From: CALVGQ01 sp031551965
GTDB taxonomy: Bacteria > Bacillota_I > Bacilli_A > Erysipelotrichales > Erysipelotrichaceae
Reading direction: 5' to 3'
Length of the DNA: 64,000 nucleotides
NCBI GenBank assembly: GCA_031551965.1
Contig: JAVBMW010000002.1
Coordinates: 53,824-117,823 of the forward strand
Shown here: positions 43,415 through 52,265 of the stretch, in pieces
Layout: every line of letters starts with the position of its first letter
How positions within the stretch are numbered: the first letter of the stretch is position 1
The notes under the pieces: generated by a model
What the model saw: the letters and a program-made list of their open reading frames with translations, nothing else
Told to the model about the DNA's origin: nothing
Database searches by the model: none
Made by a program: the position numbers and the translations under genes

Positions 43415-44622
43415 ACTTTATCACCTCTGCGGATCATATCTCCCGCTTCAACTGCGAATGGAATTTTTACCTTAACAATTTCCATTGGTTTATTACAAAG
43501 TTCAATCAGTTCATTTTCCTTATTTTTGATTTCATCGACAATGAAACACTCATTGAAAATTTTAGGGCCAAAGACTTCCATAATCTCACCCTTCACAAAA
43601 TGATTTCTTACTTCCAAAGTGGCTACTTTTTCGGTGCTATTATAGTCTAATACAAGCGCAAGGAAATCATGCGTGACACCAGCCCCATTAATCCCATAAA
43701 GATGTGAATTATGATCTGGAATTCCTGGTAAAAAACCAAAAGAGGTCGGTCTATTTTCAGCCTTGGCAAATTCATTGGCATAAAACGCTATTCGCTCTTC
43801 TGTTAAACAATCGATATTTTCATAAAGTTCATCAATTAAATGACGATATGTAGATACTACGGTCGCAACATAATATGCTGACTTCATACGACCTTCTATT
43901 TTTAATGAGGCAACTTTCGCTTCGATCATATCTTTTACATAAGGAAATGCCAGTAAATCCTTTGAACTCATTGAAAAAGGACATTCTTCATCAGAAATCA
44001 CGACATCTTTTTGTAACAAATGGTATTTCCATCGGCAACTTTGGGCACATCCTCCACGATTCGCATCCCGTAAAGTCATCGCATTACTCAAAGTACAACG
44101 TCCGGAATAATTAACACACATTCCACCATGAATAAAGGCTTCGATATCGACATCGCTGTTTGACGCAATAGTCTCGATTTCTTTCATACTACATTCACGC
44201 CCTAGCACAACTCGGTCCACATTCAACATTTTGTAAAATTCTACGCAATCCAAATTAGTGCTACTCATTTGTGTGCTTAAATGAACCTCTAGTTTTGGGG
44301 CAACTTTTTTGGCGATCTTTACAATCGAAACCGAGGCAACAATAATTGCAGTGACTCCAATTTCTTCTAGTTGTCTTAAATATTCCTCAATTCCATCAAA
44401 GTCATCACTATGAGGAATGATATTGACAGTCACATGGATCTTGGCACCATAAAGATTGGCATATTTCACTGCCTCTGCAATGTCTTCAATTTCAAAATTA
44501 CTACTCCGCGACCGCAATGAAAAACGCTTTCCGCCAATATATACTGCATCAGCACCATAACGGATCGCAACTTTTGCCCGATTCAAATCTCCCGCAGGAG
44601 CCAATAGTTCAATTTTCTTCAT
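43411..44622 (-). CDS. U32-family protein, TrhP (YrrO)-like
   Basis: A peptidase-U32-family protein of 403 residues with the family beginning ELLAPAGDLNRAKVAIRYGADAVYIG split over strands 5-30, the FIHGGMCVNYSGRC motif (Fe-S cysteines), GGCAQSCRWKY and SSKDLLAFPY. U32 proteins of this kind, named TrhP in Escherichia coli and YrrO in Bacillus, act in prephenate-dependent 5-hydroxyuridine synthesis at tRNA position 34, not in proteolysis. The gene follows a second U32 gene by nine bases, as yrrN-yrrO do. Confidence in the family is high; the pathway role is taken from homologues. Confidence 0.88.
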   Translation of the reverse strand: MKKIELLAPAGDLNRAKVAIRYGADAVYIGGKRFSLRSRSSNFEIEDIAEAVKYANLYGAKIHVTVNIIPHSDDFDGIEEYLRQLEEIGVTAIIVASVSIVKIAKKVAPKLEVHLSTQMSSTNLDCVEFYKMLNVDRVVLGRECSMKEIETIASNSDVDIEAFIHGGMCVNYSGRCTLSNAMTLRDANRGGCAQSCRWKYHLLQKDVVISDEECPFSMSSKDLLAFPYVKDMIEAKVASLKIEGRMKSAYYVATVVSTYRHLIDELYENIDCLTEERIAFYANEFAKAENRPTSFGFLPGIPDHNSHLYGINGAGVTHDFLALVLDYNSTEKVATLEVRNHFVKGEIMEVFGPKIFNECFIVDEIKNKENELIELCNKPMEIVKVKIPFAVEAGDMIRRGDKV

Positions 44623-44631
44623 ACACTATTC

Positions 44632-45519
44632 CTACTTCACTAAATTGGTCTTTTGATACATATATCCACTACTCAAAGCCAACTCCGGATATTTTGCCTT
44701 AAGCTTATTTTCAATTTCTAATGAATCTTCTCCATTCAATACTCTTTGGTAACCATCTAAACAATCAATAAATGCTTCAGTTGGACAAAAACGATTATCA
44801 AATTTAAAACTTGTACAGCCCGCTTCGATCAACGATCTGATTTCTCTAAACCCTGCTAAAGTATAATCCGTATAGATGACGGTTCCATGATCATCTTCAA
44901 CGATCGGCATTTTACCATCTCTTGTAGTTTCGATTAGGATCATATCCTGACGATTTTTTACATCAATATTCTTTTTAATTTCTTGGAGGTAATTAGTGAT
45001 CAACGGACGTTTAGAATAAGACATATTCAGACGCCCAAAAATAATTACTTCAGTAACACCATTTGTATTCTCAATAATTTGAATCATTTCAGTTAAAGTA
45101 ATTTCTTTAGATAGGATCACTTTTTTGATCTTCAAATCAAGATAAAACTGCACATCTCGATCATTGCACATGAGTGTATCTGGATTGTAGGCAAGATAAG
45201 AAGTCATATTTAATTTATTGGCCTGCACATAAACACTTGGATCAGTATATTCTATAAAATCAGGTTCCAACGTTTTATATCTTTTTAATGCTTCTATCCC
45301 GGCACTAATGTCTTCATCAAAAAAGATGCGGTTCATCAGTATTCCTAATTTTAATCCAAGACTATCACATTCTTTCTTGATTTCCACTATGGTTTCAAAA
45401 TCACAAGATACTGGCAGTCTAGTCGCAAAAAATGGTTCTCCTACAACGATCGTAGTAATTCCGTTTTCTCTATATTTAATTAAATCTTCCATTTTTGTAT
45501 AGAAGGTGATTAATTCCAT
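44632..45519 (-). CDS. U32-family protein, YrrN-like
   Basis: The shorter partner U32 protein, 295 residues, lacking the C-terminal domain. It begins with a TIM-barrel strand pattern (ITTIVVGEPFFATRLP, SLGLKLGILMN), has the IIFGRLNMSYSKRP stretch in place of the cysteine-rich motif, and ends with AGFREIRSLIEAGCTSFKFD. YrrN and YrrO are encoded together in Bacillus and both support tRNA wobble uridine hydroxylation. It starts after AAAGGATG. Confidence 0.82.
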   Translation of the reverse strand: MELITFYTKMEDLIKYRENGITTIVVGEPFFATRLPVSCDFETIVEIKKECDSLGLKLGILMNRIFFDEDISAGIEALKRYKTLEPDFIEYTDPSVYVQANKLNMTSYLAYNPDTLMCNDRDVQFYLDLKIKKVILSKEITLTEMIQIIENTNGVTEVIIFGRLNMSYSKRPLITNYLQEIKKNIDVKNRQDMILIETTRDGKMPIVEDDHGTVIYTDYTLAGFREIRSLIEAGCTSFKFDNRFCPTEAFIDCLDGYQRVLNGEDSLEIENKLKAKYPELALSSGYMYQKTNLVK

Positions 45520-45583
45520 AATTTCACATCCTTTTTTTCTTATATAGTTTACCTTATTTACAAGAAATTCGCTATCATTTTCC

Positions 45584-45611
45584 TTGACATCTCACTTGTT
45601 TCTTCTATAAT
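45584..45611 (+). promoter_or_regulatory. Promoter of folT
   Basis: TTGACA at 45584-45589 and TATAAT at 45606-45611 are 16 bp apart, immediately before the riboswitch. Confidence 0.8.
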
Positions 45612-45628
45612 TTGAAATGACAGATTAG

Positions 45629-45766
45629 AAATATAAGCGTTAAGTGCTAAGACAACAGGGACTGTGTTTTAGACGAAAAGAGTTTCTTGCGGTTTATATT
45701 TTGGATCCCACTGTGATCAAAAAAGACGATCCTCTTTTTTGCATAGTGCGAAAGGAGGATTTTTAT
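45629..45766 (+). promoter_or_regulatory. Tetrahydrofolate riboswitch with SD-sequestering hairpin
   Basis: The P1 stem is AAATATAA (45629-45636) with TTTATATT (45693-45700). Just inside lies GCGTTAAGTG, the conserved core of THF (folT) riboswitches, and the 3' side ends in TTGCGG. Downstream, ATCCTC (45729-45734) pairs with GAGGAT (45755-45760), which overlaps the AGGAGG ribosome site of folT. Folate binding is thus expected to block translation. Confidence 0.85.
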
Positions 45767-46330
45767 ATGCGCCATTATTTTGAACTCGCCAAAGAAGAAC
45801 TCAATAAAACTGACAAATTGATGATTTGTGCAATCATGATCAGTTTACAGGTTGTGTTGTCTTCATTTTTTATTCCACTTAGTGATACACTTCGAATCTA
45901 TTTTACTTTTTTTATTACTGCCCTCAACTCATGTATTTGTGGACCGATACTTGCGTTATTCAGTGGTTTTATTGTGGACAATATTGGTTTTATCGTCCAT
46001 CCTAGCGGTATGTATTTTTTTGGTTATACCATTTCTAGCATGGCAGGAGCCTTGATTTATGCCCTTTTTACTTACCAAACTAGGATCACCGTATTCAAAC
46101 TTTTTTTAAGCAAGCTTTTGGTCAATGTTTTAGTAAATGCATTTTTAGGTAGCCTTTGGCTTAGTATGATGTTTACCAAAGGTTTCGAAGTATATTTTGC
46201 CGCTAGTATTATTAAGAATCTTACATTACTGCCATTTGAAGTTATTTTATTAACTCTTGTCTTTAAATCGGTTATTCCCTTTTTATACAAACGTAAACTC
46301 GTTATTTCTGATAAAGTAACTTGGTTTTAA
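45767..46330 (+). CDS. folT: ECF transporter folate-specific S component
   Basis: A 187-residue membrane protein with five to six helices, which binds folate and works with the shared EcfA/A'/T module encoded elsewhere. Features are a short amphipathic start, DTLRIYFTFFITALNSCICGP (in helices 2-3) and GMYFFGYTISSMAGALI. The assignment is secured by the THF riboswitch. The start was chosen at ATG 45767 after AAAGGAGGA; an upstream in-frame start at 45644 lies in the riboswitch and only reads through it. A terminator follows at once. Confidence 0.92.
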   Translation: MRHYFELAKEELNKTDKLMICAIMISLQVVLSSFFIPLSDTLRIYFTFFITALNSCICGPILALFSGFIVDNIGFIVHPSGMYFFGYTISSMAGALIYALFTYQTRITVFKLFLSKLLVNVLVNAFLGSLWLSMMFTKGFEVYFAASIIKNLTLLPFEVILLTLVFKSVIPFLYKRKLVISDKVTWF

Positions 46331-46357
46331 AGGGATGTGCGTGCACATCCCTTTTTT
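46331..46357. terminator. Bidirectional terminator between folT and capA-like gene
   Basis: AGGGATGTGC and GCACATCCCT arms, T run on the plus strand. Confidence 0.8.
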
Positions 46358-47445
46358 CATTTCAAACCTACTTTTATTGATTCATCTTTTTTATTAATGA
46401 TTTTACTATATTCATTATAAATCGACTGATAATTTGCGATTTGATCTACAGTTTGAACTTTTAAATTAGAATAACCATGACCATAAGTAGTAAACAATAA
46501 ATCAGCACATGGCTCATCAATGCTCACAAGAGACTGTCCATTGATTTCAAGCTTGTTGATGATGACTGAGCCCATCATCCCGGTTGTTTTCATGATTCCA
46601 TCTTGTGCAGACACAAGATTTCCTAATGAATAATAAACCAATGTATCCCCAATATATTCAATCGGTTGAATCACATGTGGATGATGCCCAATAACTAAAT
46701 CCACTCCGGCATCAGCCAACAAGTTTGCCAAACGAACCTGTTCATCTGTAGGTGTATGAGTATATTCAACACCCCAGTGCATTGATACGATCAATACATC
46801 AACCTGATCTGTTACCCTCGCAATATCTTCTTTGATCATCTCATCCGTATAAACGTTTACTAAATATTCTTTTCCCACTGGAACTACAATTCCATTGGTT
46901 CCATATGTATAAGATAATAAAGTGTATGTAATACCATTTATTTCGCCTATTTGAATTTCATCTCTCGCTTCAAAAGAACTATATGAACCCGCAGTCATCG
47001 TCTGTTGTTTATCCCAGTACTCCATCGACTTCATTACACCTGTAGTACCTTTATCCAGCGTATGATTGTTCGCTAAAGCAACTAAGTTAAATCCATAGCT
47101 CATCATCAGATCACCAAATTCCTGAGGAGAATTAAAACAAGGATAACTAGACAATCCAAGTTCAACTCCACCCAAAATAGTTTCTTGATTATAAAATTTA
47201 AGATCATATCCTTGCGAAACTTCACCTACAGTTTTCATCATCTCACTGAAATCATAAGTTCCATCCGCTTGTGCAACTTGGTTGTATACTGCATTGTGTA
47301 AAAGTGCGTCTCCAACCATAAATAAACTAGCGCTATAGCGATTTGACTCAATTGTCGCTATGGTTGCGTTTTGGTAAGTATCATTTTTTTTATTTGTACA
47401 CGCAGATAGTAAACAAATCATGAAAACTAGTACTATTTTTCTCAT
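46357..47445 (-). CDS. CapA-family lipoprotein (poly-gamma-glutamate synthesis type)
   Basis: A 362-residue lipoprotein with signal peptide MRKIVLVFMICLLS and lipobox LSAC. The CapA-type metallophosphatase-like fold shows FMVGDALLHNAVY, NQETILGG, LALANNHTLDKG, HWGVEYTHTPTDEQ and GADLVIGHHPHV-like VDLVIGHHPHVIQP. In bacilli CapA takes part in poly-gamma-glutamate export or anchoring, but no capB/capC genes are here, so the role is unknown. It overlaps the GNAT gene by four bases. Confidence 0.9.
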   Translation of the reverse strand: MRKIVLVFMICLLSACTNKKNDTYQNATIATIESNRYSASLFMVGDALLHNAVYNQVAQADGTYDFSEMMKTVGEVSQGYDLKFYNQETILGGVELGLSSYPCFNSPQEFGDLMMSYGFNLVALANNHTLDKGTTGVMKSMEYWDKQQTMTAGSYSSFEARDEIQIGEINGITYTLLSYTYGTNGIVVPVGKEYLVNVYTDEMIKEDIARVTDQVDVLIVSMHWGVEYTHTPTDEQVRLANLLADAGVDLVIGHHPHVIQPIEYIGDTLVYYSLGNLVSAQDGIMKTTGMMGSVIINKLEINGQSLVSIDEPCADLLFTTYGHGYSNLKVQTVDQIANYQSIYNEYSKIINKKDESIKVGLK

Positions 47446-47972
47446 TGTTTATATTCCTCTTTTAATAGTGAATAAGCATGTAAATCTACTGTTTTGCCGT
47501 TAAATAACACATGCGCTTTTCGTAAGATTCCTTCAAATTTAAAGCCGCTTTTTTCAATGACTCGTTTAGATTGTTTATTGAAATCAAAATGATAAACAGA
47601 TACTATTTCTTTATTTAACTCATCAAAACAATATCCTAAAACAACTTGAACGATCTCTGGAATGATTCCTTGCCCCCAATAATCGACAGATAATACATAA
47701 CCGATCATACAGCTGTTTTCATTATTTCGACAATTATCTTTATGGATCCCAAACGAACCAATTACCTTATTATCCGTTTTGTGGACGATCGCGAATACTT
47801 CATTGCTCTTCACAAATGAATCAAGGATTTTTTGACTATCCTCTATGCATGTATGTGGTGGCCAGCCGGCCATTGGTCCAACTTTTTCATTCTTAGCGTA
47901 TTCATAGAAATCTTGAAGATCACTTTGAACGAATCTTCGAAGAATACCTCTTTCACTTTCTAATTGTATCAT
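47442..47972 (-). CDS. GNAT acetyltransferase (RimJ/RimL type)
   Basis: A 176-residue acetyltransferase with the acetyl-CoA pocket V-x-D-Y-W-G-Q-G-I (YVLSVDYWGQGIIPEIV) and the RimJ-type ending FEGILRKAHVLFNGKTVDLHAY. The substrate, an amine on a protein N-terminus or small molecule, cannot be told. It leads the CapA gene in a two-gene unit. Confidence 0.88.
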   Translation of the reverse strand: MIQLESERGILRRFVQSDLQDFYEYAKNEKVGPMAGWPPHTCIEDSQKILDSFVKSNEVFAIVHKTDNKVIGSFGIHKDNCRNNENSCMIGYVLSVDYWGQGIIPEIVQVVLGYCFDELNKEIVSVYHFDFNKQSKRVIEKSGFKFEGILRKAHVLFNGKTVDLHAYSLLKEEYKQ

Positions 47973-48018
47973 TTATAACACTCCCTACTTTTATTATGTG
48001 CATGAATATAAAACAAAA

Positions 48019-48035
48019 CAGGAATCAAATTCCTG
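48019..48035 (-). terminator. Terminator of the 117-residue membrane protein gene
   Basis: CAGGAAT and ATTCCTG arms around three bases, with TTTTGTTTT following on the minus strand. Confidence 0.6.
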
Positions 48036-48389
48036 CTAGTCAAAAAATGAATAACCTAAGTAAATATAGAAACAAGTTAAGACAAACCCATATACACCTA
48101 GAAAGTCAAACACTGATTTTAACTGAGGGAGTACAACATACCCTAAATCCCAGAAAATAAAGAAAACCAGGAAGAAAGAAATAAATACTTTCTTTAACCA
48201 ACTTTCATCTCTTCTTCTACGAATTGGAGTTAAACTAATCCCAAATGCAAACAAAACTAAAGCTTTTGTAATAATTACAATAGTATTTCCAATAAACCCA
48301 GTAATGTAAGTTGATTCTAACCGAACTAAAAATCCACCGATCACAATGATCACAAAGGGGATCAAATATCTTTTTGTAAAATTATGCAT
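48036..48389 (-). CDS. Hypothetical membrane protein, 117 residues
   Basis: Four predicted hydrophobic segments (about 10-25, 28-53, 66-86 and 95-115) with a basic loop RRRRDESWLKK between the second and third. No known family was recognised. Its length and layout are typical of small integral proteins of unknown role. It stands alone with its own terminator. Confidence 0.7.
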   Translation of the reverse strand: MHNFTKRYLIPFVIIVIGGFLVRLESTYITGFIGNTIVIITKALVLFAFGISLTPIRRRRDESWLKKVFISFFLVFFIFWDLGYVVLPQLKSVFDFLGVYGFVLTCFYIYLGYSFFD

Positions 48390-48452
48390 TGAATATTCCT
48401 CCTATTTAACTTTGTAATTATACCTAATATTTAAGGTTTAATCTAGTCTATC

Positions 48453-49298
48453 TTAGAAAATAGGAAGAGTACTTAGTATCAATGCCCCCACGAAAAAGGA
48501 TAGAATATTTGCCAATAATGTATACGTAACAAGCGTTGATTTTTCAACGTCTTTAATTAAGCAGCTATATCCTATTGATTCAATAATTACTATCAGTATT
48601 TCTAATAAAAAATAAATGATAAGTGTAGAAAAAGCTCCATTTCGATAATTAAACAAATTTAATGCTACATTGAGTACGATTTGAGTTATTAAATTCATGC
48701 CCAAAATAATTTTCCATTTCTTTGTTAAAACAAGTCCAAATAAAATTGTAACTAACATTTCTACTATTATCGTCAAGAGTACGCGAGCTGAAAAACTGAC
48801 TACAATCGTTTTATAATCAATTGCTTTGTTTACAATGACTTCATTATTTATTAAATCAATCTCAATTTCAAAGGTACTTTTAAATGCATATCGTTCGATT
48901 ATATCACTCACAAAAAACTGGTCTAGTTCAACAACATATATAAGCACTTTAAATGTTTGAGGCGGAAAATATCCCCACTTAAACTGATTTATGCCAGTAC
49001 AATTTTGCACATGCTCAAGTAAATAAAAATTATCATTATCGATATAATCACTCATCTTTAACAGTACATTATATCTTTCATCCGCTTGTCCATAAATTGA
49101 TTGTTTTGTAACATCAAAGGCCTGTGTAGGTCCAGTGCTTTTTTCTTTACCTAATAATGTTACAAAATACTCAAATTCTTCTAATCCTTTAATTTCAATT
49201 TCCACGGAAGGTTTAGGTCCCATATCTGCAAAAATCGGTTGTATAAAAATTCCAAATATTAGTAATATGCTCAACGATCTCAAAAGTATTTTCTTCAT
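48453..49298 (-). CDS. Exported membrane protein with ADMGPKPS start
   Basis: A 281-residue protein: signal peptide of about 24 residues ending before ADMGPKPSVEIEIKG, an extracytoplasmic domain to about 160, and four or five membrane helices afterwards. The DMGPKPSV beginning recurs in many Firmicutes hypothetical proteins as I recall them; no function is known. The extracellular part has NCTGINQFKWGYFPP. The following gene on the strand is unrelated. Confidence 0.65.
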   Translation of the reverse strand: MKKILLRSLSILLIFGIFIQPIFADMGPKPSVEIEIKGLEEFEYFVTLLGKEKSTGPTQAFDVTKQSIYGQADERYNVLLKMSDYIDNDNFYLLEHVQNCTGINQFKWGYFPPQTFKVLIYVVELDQFFVSDIIERYAFKSTFEIEIDLINNEVIVNKAIDYKTIVVSFSARVLLTIIVEMLVTILFGLVLTKKWKIILGMNLITQIVLNVALNLFNYRNGAFSTLIIYFLLEILIVIIESIGYSCLIKDVEKSTLVTYTLLANILSFFVGALILSTLPIF

Positions 49299-49323
49299 AA
49301 CATTCCCTCTTAGTTAATTATAA

Positions 49324-50391
49324 CTAAGAAGTTTTTAATTTCAAATAGGTTTCAAATCTTTCTAACATTTCATCAAAACGATCAATTGCCATACATGCTC
49401 TTACTTTATATTCATTATCTGATCCAAAATTGTCACCAGGTAAAAATAAAACACCACAATTTTTTACACAATCTTCGCAAAATTCAATTGCCCTTTGTTC
49501 AAGTGAGGAAGTATCAAAATATATATAATATCCCTCTTTTTGATTGCATTTTATATCATAATGATTTAAAGTTTCAATCATTTTTTTTGCATTACGAAAA
49601 ACAGTTTTTCTATTATCTGAGACATCCAAATCAAGGGCAGCCACTGCCCCTTGTTGAATACATGTCGCAACACCTACACTGATTAAAGAAGCCACTGATT
49701 GAATTTTTTGGATGATCTGTTCATCAGAAATCACATAACCAATTCGAAATTCTGTCATGTTATAAGTTTTTGAAAAACTGAATATTTCAATTCTTTTTAA
49801 ATGATTTGGAAATTTCATTTCGATCGTTTCAAACAAATTATAACTACGATCAACAATAAGAATAATTTGTTTAGTTAGGCAAAATTCAACAATCGATTCA
49901 AAAGAATCTTGATCCATTGATAATCCTGTTGGGTTGTTCGGAGATACTAAAATCATATATTTACATTTCTCATTGTACGCTTGTTCAAGCTTTCTTTTAT
50001 CAACTTTGTAGTCAGGAAAATCAGTTGAAATTTCGTGGTAGCAAAGTTGATTCAAATCACATAAACTGAAATATGCTGGGTAGCTTGGTGTAATCAAAAG
50101 AACTTCTTCCTCTTTCTTGATTATTCCTTGAAAAATACAGGCCATAGCTTCACTAGCACCATGTGTAATACAAATATTGTTTTCCTGAACTTTATGCAAC
50201 TTAGCTAATTTATTCTTTAATATCAAGTCTCCACCAAGGTGTGGATATTCATGGTGAGGTTGTGAAATCGATTTTTTTATTTCATTCAATATGGGTGTAG
50301 GGCATAAATAGCCTGGTTGACCAACACAGCACTTAATCAAATCAGGAATTTCTTTAAAGCGTTGTTCAAATTCACGAATCGACATTTTCAT
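49324..50391 (-). CDS. PLP-dependent aminotransferase, class I/II
   Basis: A fold-type I aminotransferase of 355 residues. The cofactor lysine lies in FSFSKTYNMTEFRIGY, the substrate arginine side in KVRACMAI, and the earlier motifs are VSPNNPTGLSMD and ITHGASEAMACI. It resembles aspartate/aromatic-type enzymes; the keto-acid partner cannot be set. It starts after AAAGGAGATATC and is divergent from a second aminotransferase 63 bp away, suggesting a shared control region. Confidence 0.88.
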   Translation of the reverse strand: MKMSIREFEQRFKEIPDLIKCCVGQPGYLCPTPILNEIKKSISQPHHEYPHLGGDLILKNKLAKLHKVQENNICITHGASEAMACIFQGIIKKEEEVLLITPSYPAYFSLCDLNQLCYHEISTDFPDYKVDKRKLEQAYNEKCKYMILVSPNNPTGLSMDQDSFESIVEFCLTKQIILIVDRSYNLFETIEMKFPNHLKRIEIFSFSKTYNMTEFRIGYVISDEQIIQKIQSVASLISVGVATCIQQGAVAALDLDVSDNRKTVFRNAKKMIETLNHYDIKCNQKEGYYIYFDTSSLEQRAIEFCEDCVKNCGVLFLPGDNFGSDNEYKVRACMAIDRFDEMLERFETYLKLKTS

Positions 50392-50454
50392 ACGATATCT
50401 CCTTTAATTTTAAAAAAATTGGTTTATAATGGTTAAAAGAAAAGAGGCAAAACT

Positions 50455-51678
50455 ATGACATTCACAAGAAACAGTGCAAATTTAACTCCCATCGAAGATA
50501 CTGTATTCGCAGTTGTTAAGATGGCAAAGCAGGATCCATCTAATGAAGTCATCAATGCAACAATTGGTACTTATTGTGATGAGGATGGAAAGCTAGTCGC
50601 TTTCGATTCAGTTTATGCCCATTACAATGAAATAGACAACAAAGTGAAGGCTAATTACGCTGAAAGTTTTAATGGAAATCCAAGTTTTTTAAAACAAGTC
50701 TATTCGTGGTTTGTGCAAGATAAAGAATTGGATTTATTTCATCGTGTACTCGCAACTCCTGGGGGTACTGGCGCCATTTGCACTACCATGATCAATATTT
50801 TAGATAATGGCGAAACAGTTATTTTACCCGACATTGCCTGGGGTTCTTATCAACTGATGGCTAGTCAATACAATTTAAAAACTGCTACTTATTCTTTATT
50901 TGAAGAAGATCATTTTAACTTAGAATCTTTTAAAAAAGTATGTCTTAATACTTTAGAATCACAAAATAAATTGTTGGTGGTGATCAATGATCCACTTCAT
51001 AATCCAACCGGTTATTCATTGAGTGATCACGAATGGAAAGAAATTATAAGCTTTTTAAACGAATGTTCAAAAAAAGCACCTTGTGTTTTATTAAATGATG
51101 TTGCTTATCTTGATTATAGTTTTGATTTAGCCCATAGCCGTGACTATTTAATGAATTTTAATAACATAAGTGAGAATCTTTTAATTGCAGTCAGCTTTAG
51201 CACGTCTAAATCTCTAACCTCTTACGGCTTACGTTGTGGAGCTGTGATCTTGTTAGGAAAAGATGAAGAAAAGGTTCGCGATGTAGAGATCGTGTTTGAA
51301 AAAACTGCTCGTGCTCAATGGAGCAATGTGCCTCCAGCTGCAATGGATAATTTCACTTGGGTCACTACTGTCAACAAAGACAACTTCATGAAAGAAAAAA
51401 ATGAAGCTATTGAGCTTATAAAGTTAAGAGCTGCGATTATTCTTCAAGAAGCAAAAGAATGTGGACTCGAACTATATCCATTTTCTGAGGGTTTCTTTAT
51501 CACAATCAAAGTCGAAGATTCTCAAATATTAAACAAATTTCATCAAGCTTTGATTGATAATCATATTTATACGGTTAAAGTAAATAAAGGAATCCGTTTA
51601 GCCATTTGTAGTTTACCGATCAATAAGGCAAAAGGACTTGCCTACAAATGTAAAACAATTTTAATATCTTTGGTGTAA
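50455..51678 (+). CDS. PLP-dependent aminotransferase, class I/II
   Basis: A second fold-type I aminotransferase of 407 residues with cofactor lysine in SFSTSKSLTSYGLRCG and phosphate-pocket TPGGTGAICTTM, VINDPLHNPTGYSLS and LNDVAYLDY. It is closest in layout to aromatic amino acid or aspartate aminotransferases (AspC/TyrB-like). It is full length. A perfect-palindrome terminator follows. Confidence 0.9.
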   Translation: MTFTRNSANLTPIEDTVFAVVKMAKQDPSNEVINATIGTYCDEDGKLVAFDSVYAHYNEIDNKVKANYAESFNGNPSFLKQVYSWFVQDKELDLFHRVLATPGGTGAICTTMINILDNGETVILPDIAWGSYQLMASQYNLKTATYSLFEEDHFNLESFKKVCLNTLESQNKLLVVINDPLHNPTGYSLSDHEWKEIISFLNECSKKAPCVLLNDVAYLDYSFDLAHSRDYLMNFNNISENLLIAVSFSTSKSLTSYGLRCGAVILLGKDEEKVRDVEIVFEKTARAQWSNVPPAAMDNFTWVTTVNKDNFMKEKNEAIELIKLRAAIILQEAKECGLELYPFSEGFFITIKVEDSQILNKFHQALIDNHIYTVKVNKGIRLAICSLPINKAKGLAYKCKTILISLV

Positions 51679-51680
51679 AC

Positions 51681-51706
51681 AAAAAAAACGCAATTGCGTT
51701 TTTTTT
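51681..51706. terminator. Bidirectional terminator, perfect palindrome
   Basis: Eight A, ACGCAATTGCGT, eight T: usable from both sides, between the aminotransferase and the small membrane ORF. Confidence 0.8.
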
Positions 51707-51709
51707 AAA

Positions 51710-51787
51710 TTATTTTTTTACCAGTAGTAACATTAAGTAGAATAGTCCAATAAACAAAATAATCCCCAATATCATTAAAATAATCAT
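51710..51787 (-). CDS. Small single-helix membrane protein, 25 residues
   Basis: ATG at 51787 after AGGTGATGAAACG encodes a 25-residue product (start MIILMILGIILFIGLFY, end LVKK): almost entirely one transmembrane helix with a basic end, so orientation is in with the C-terminus inside or near the surface. Too short for usual gene finding. It may act as a small regulatory or toxin-like membrane peptide, but nothing is known. A terminator follows on the minus strand. Confidence 0.45.
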   Translation of the reverse strand: MIILMILGIILFIGLFYLMLLLVKK

Positions 51788-51839
51788 CGTTTCATCACCT
51801 ATTACTTATATATGATTCAATGATCGATTTTAGAACGAG

Positions 51840-52175
51840 CTATTTTTTTACATATGGAACTAAATAATCTTCTAAGTTTTCAGGAATAGGTTTATGAACT
51901 CGATCCATAAGATACAAATACCCTAAACCAAAACCAATAATAATAGCGCTAGCCAGATAAATATTATAGTCTAACACAATAATATTGAGCACAATAAGAC
52001 CTAAGATTCCCCAGCGATTTAAAAATAATTCATCTTTTCTTGGTTTTTCTAAATAAGGAATCAATTCTTCTTTTACAGAATATTTTTCTTTATTCCAAAT
52101 AATATAATCAAAGGTATGACTATAAAAATAACGCATAATTTTTCCAATTAATGTTTCTCTTTTAAATTTATTCAT
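51840..52175 (-). CDS. Hypothetical membrane protein, 111 residues
   Basis: Two adjacent helices at about 57-90 (ILGLIVLNIIVLDYN, YLASAIIIGFGLGYLYL) follow a basic/aromatic N-terminal domain. No family recognised. ATG 52175 is taken as start since AAGGAGTTGAT precedes it; a TTG three codons upstream is less likely. Confidence 0.65.
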   Translation of the reverse strand: MNKFKRETLIGKIMRYFYSHTFDYIIWNKEKYSVKEELIPYLEKPRKDELFLNRWGILGLIVLNIIVLDYNIYLASAIIIGFGLGYLYLMDRVHKPIPENLEDYLVPYVKK

Positions 52176-52231
52176 TTTAATCAACTCCTTATACTATTAT
52201 AACTTTTATTTTGGATGGATACAAATTAAAA

Positions 52232-52255
52232 AGGAACACAATTTCTTGCATTCCT
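52232..52255 (-). terminator. Terminator of the beta-glucoside operon
   Basis: AGGAA and TTCCT arms, then TTTTTAATTT on the minus strand; the stem is short. Confidence 0.45.
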
Positions 52256-52265
52256 ATATTGTTAA

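Noticed and set aside
45644..45766. N-terminal extension of FolT
   Set aside because: The extra codons come from the riboswitch; the ribosome site AGGAGG supports ATG 45767.
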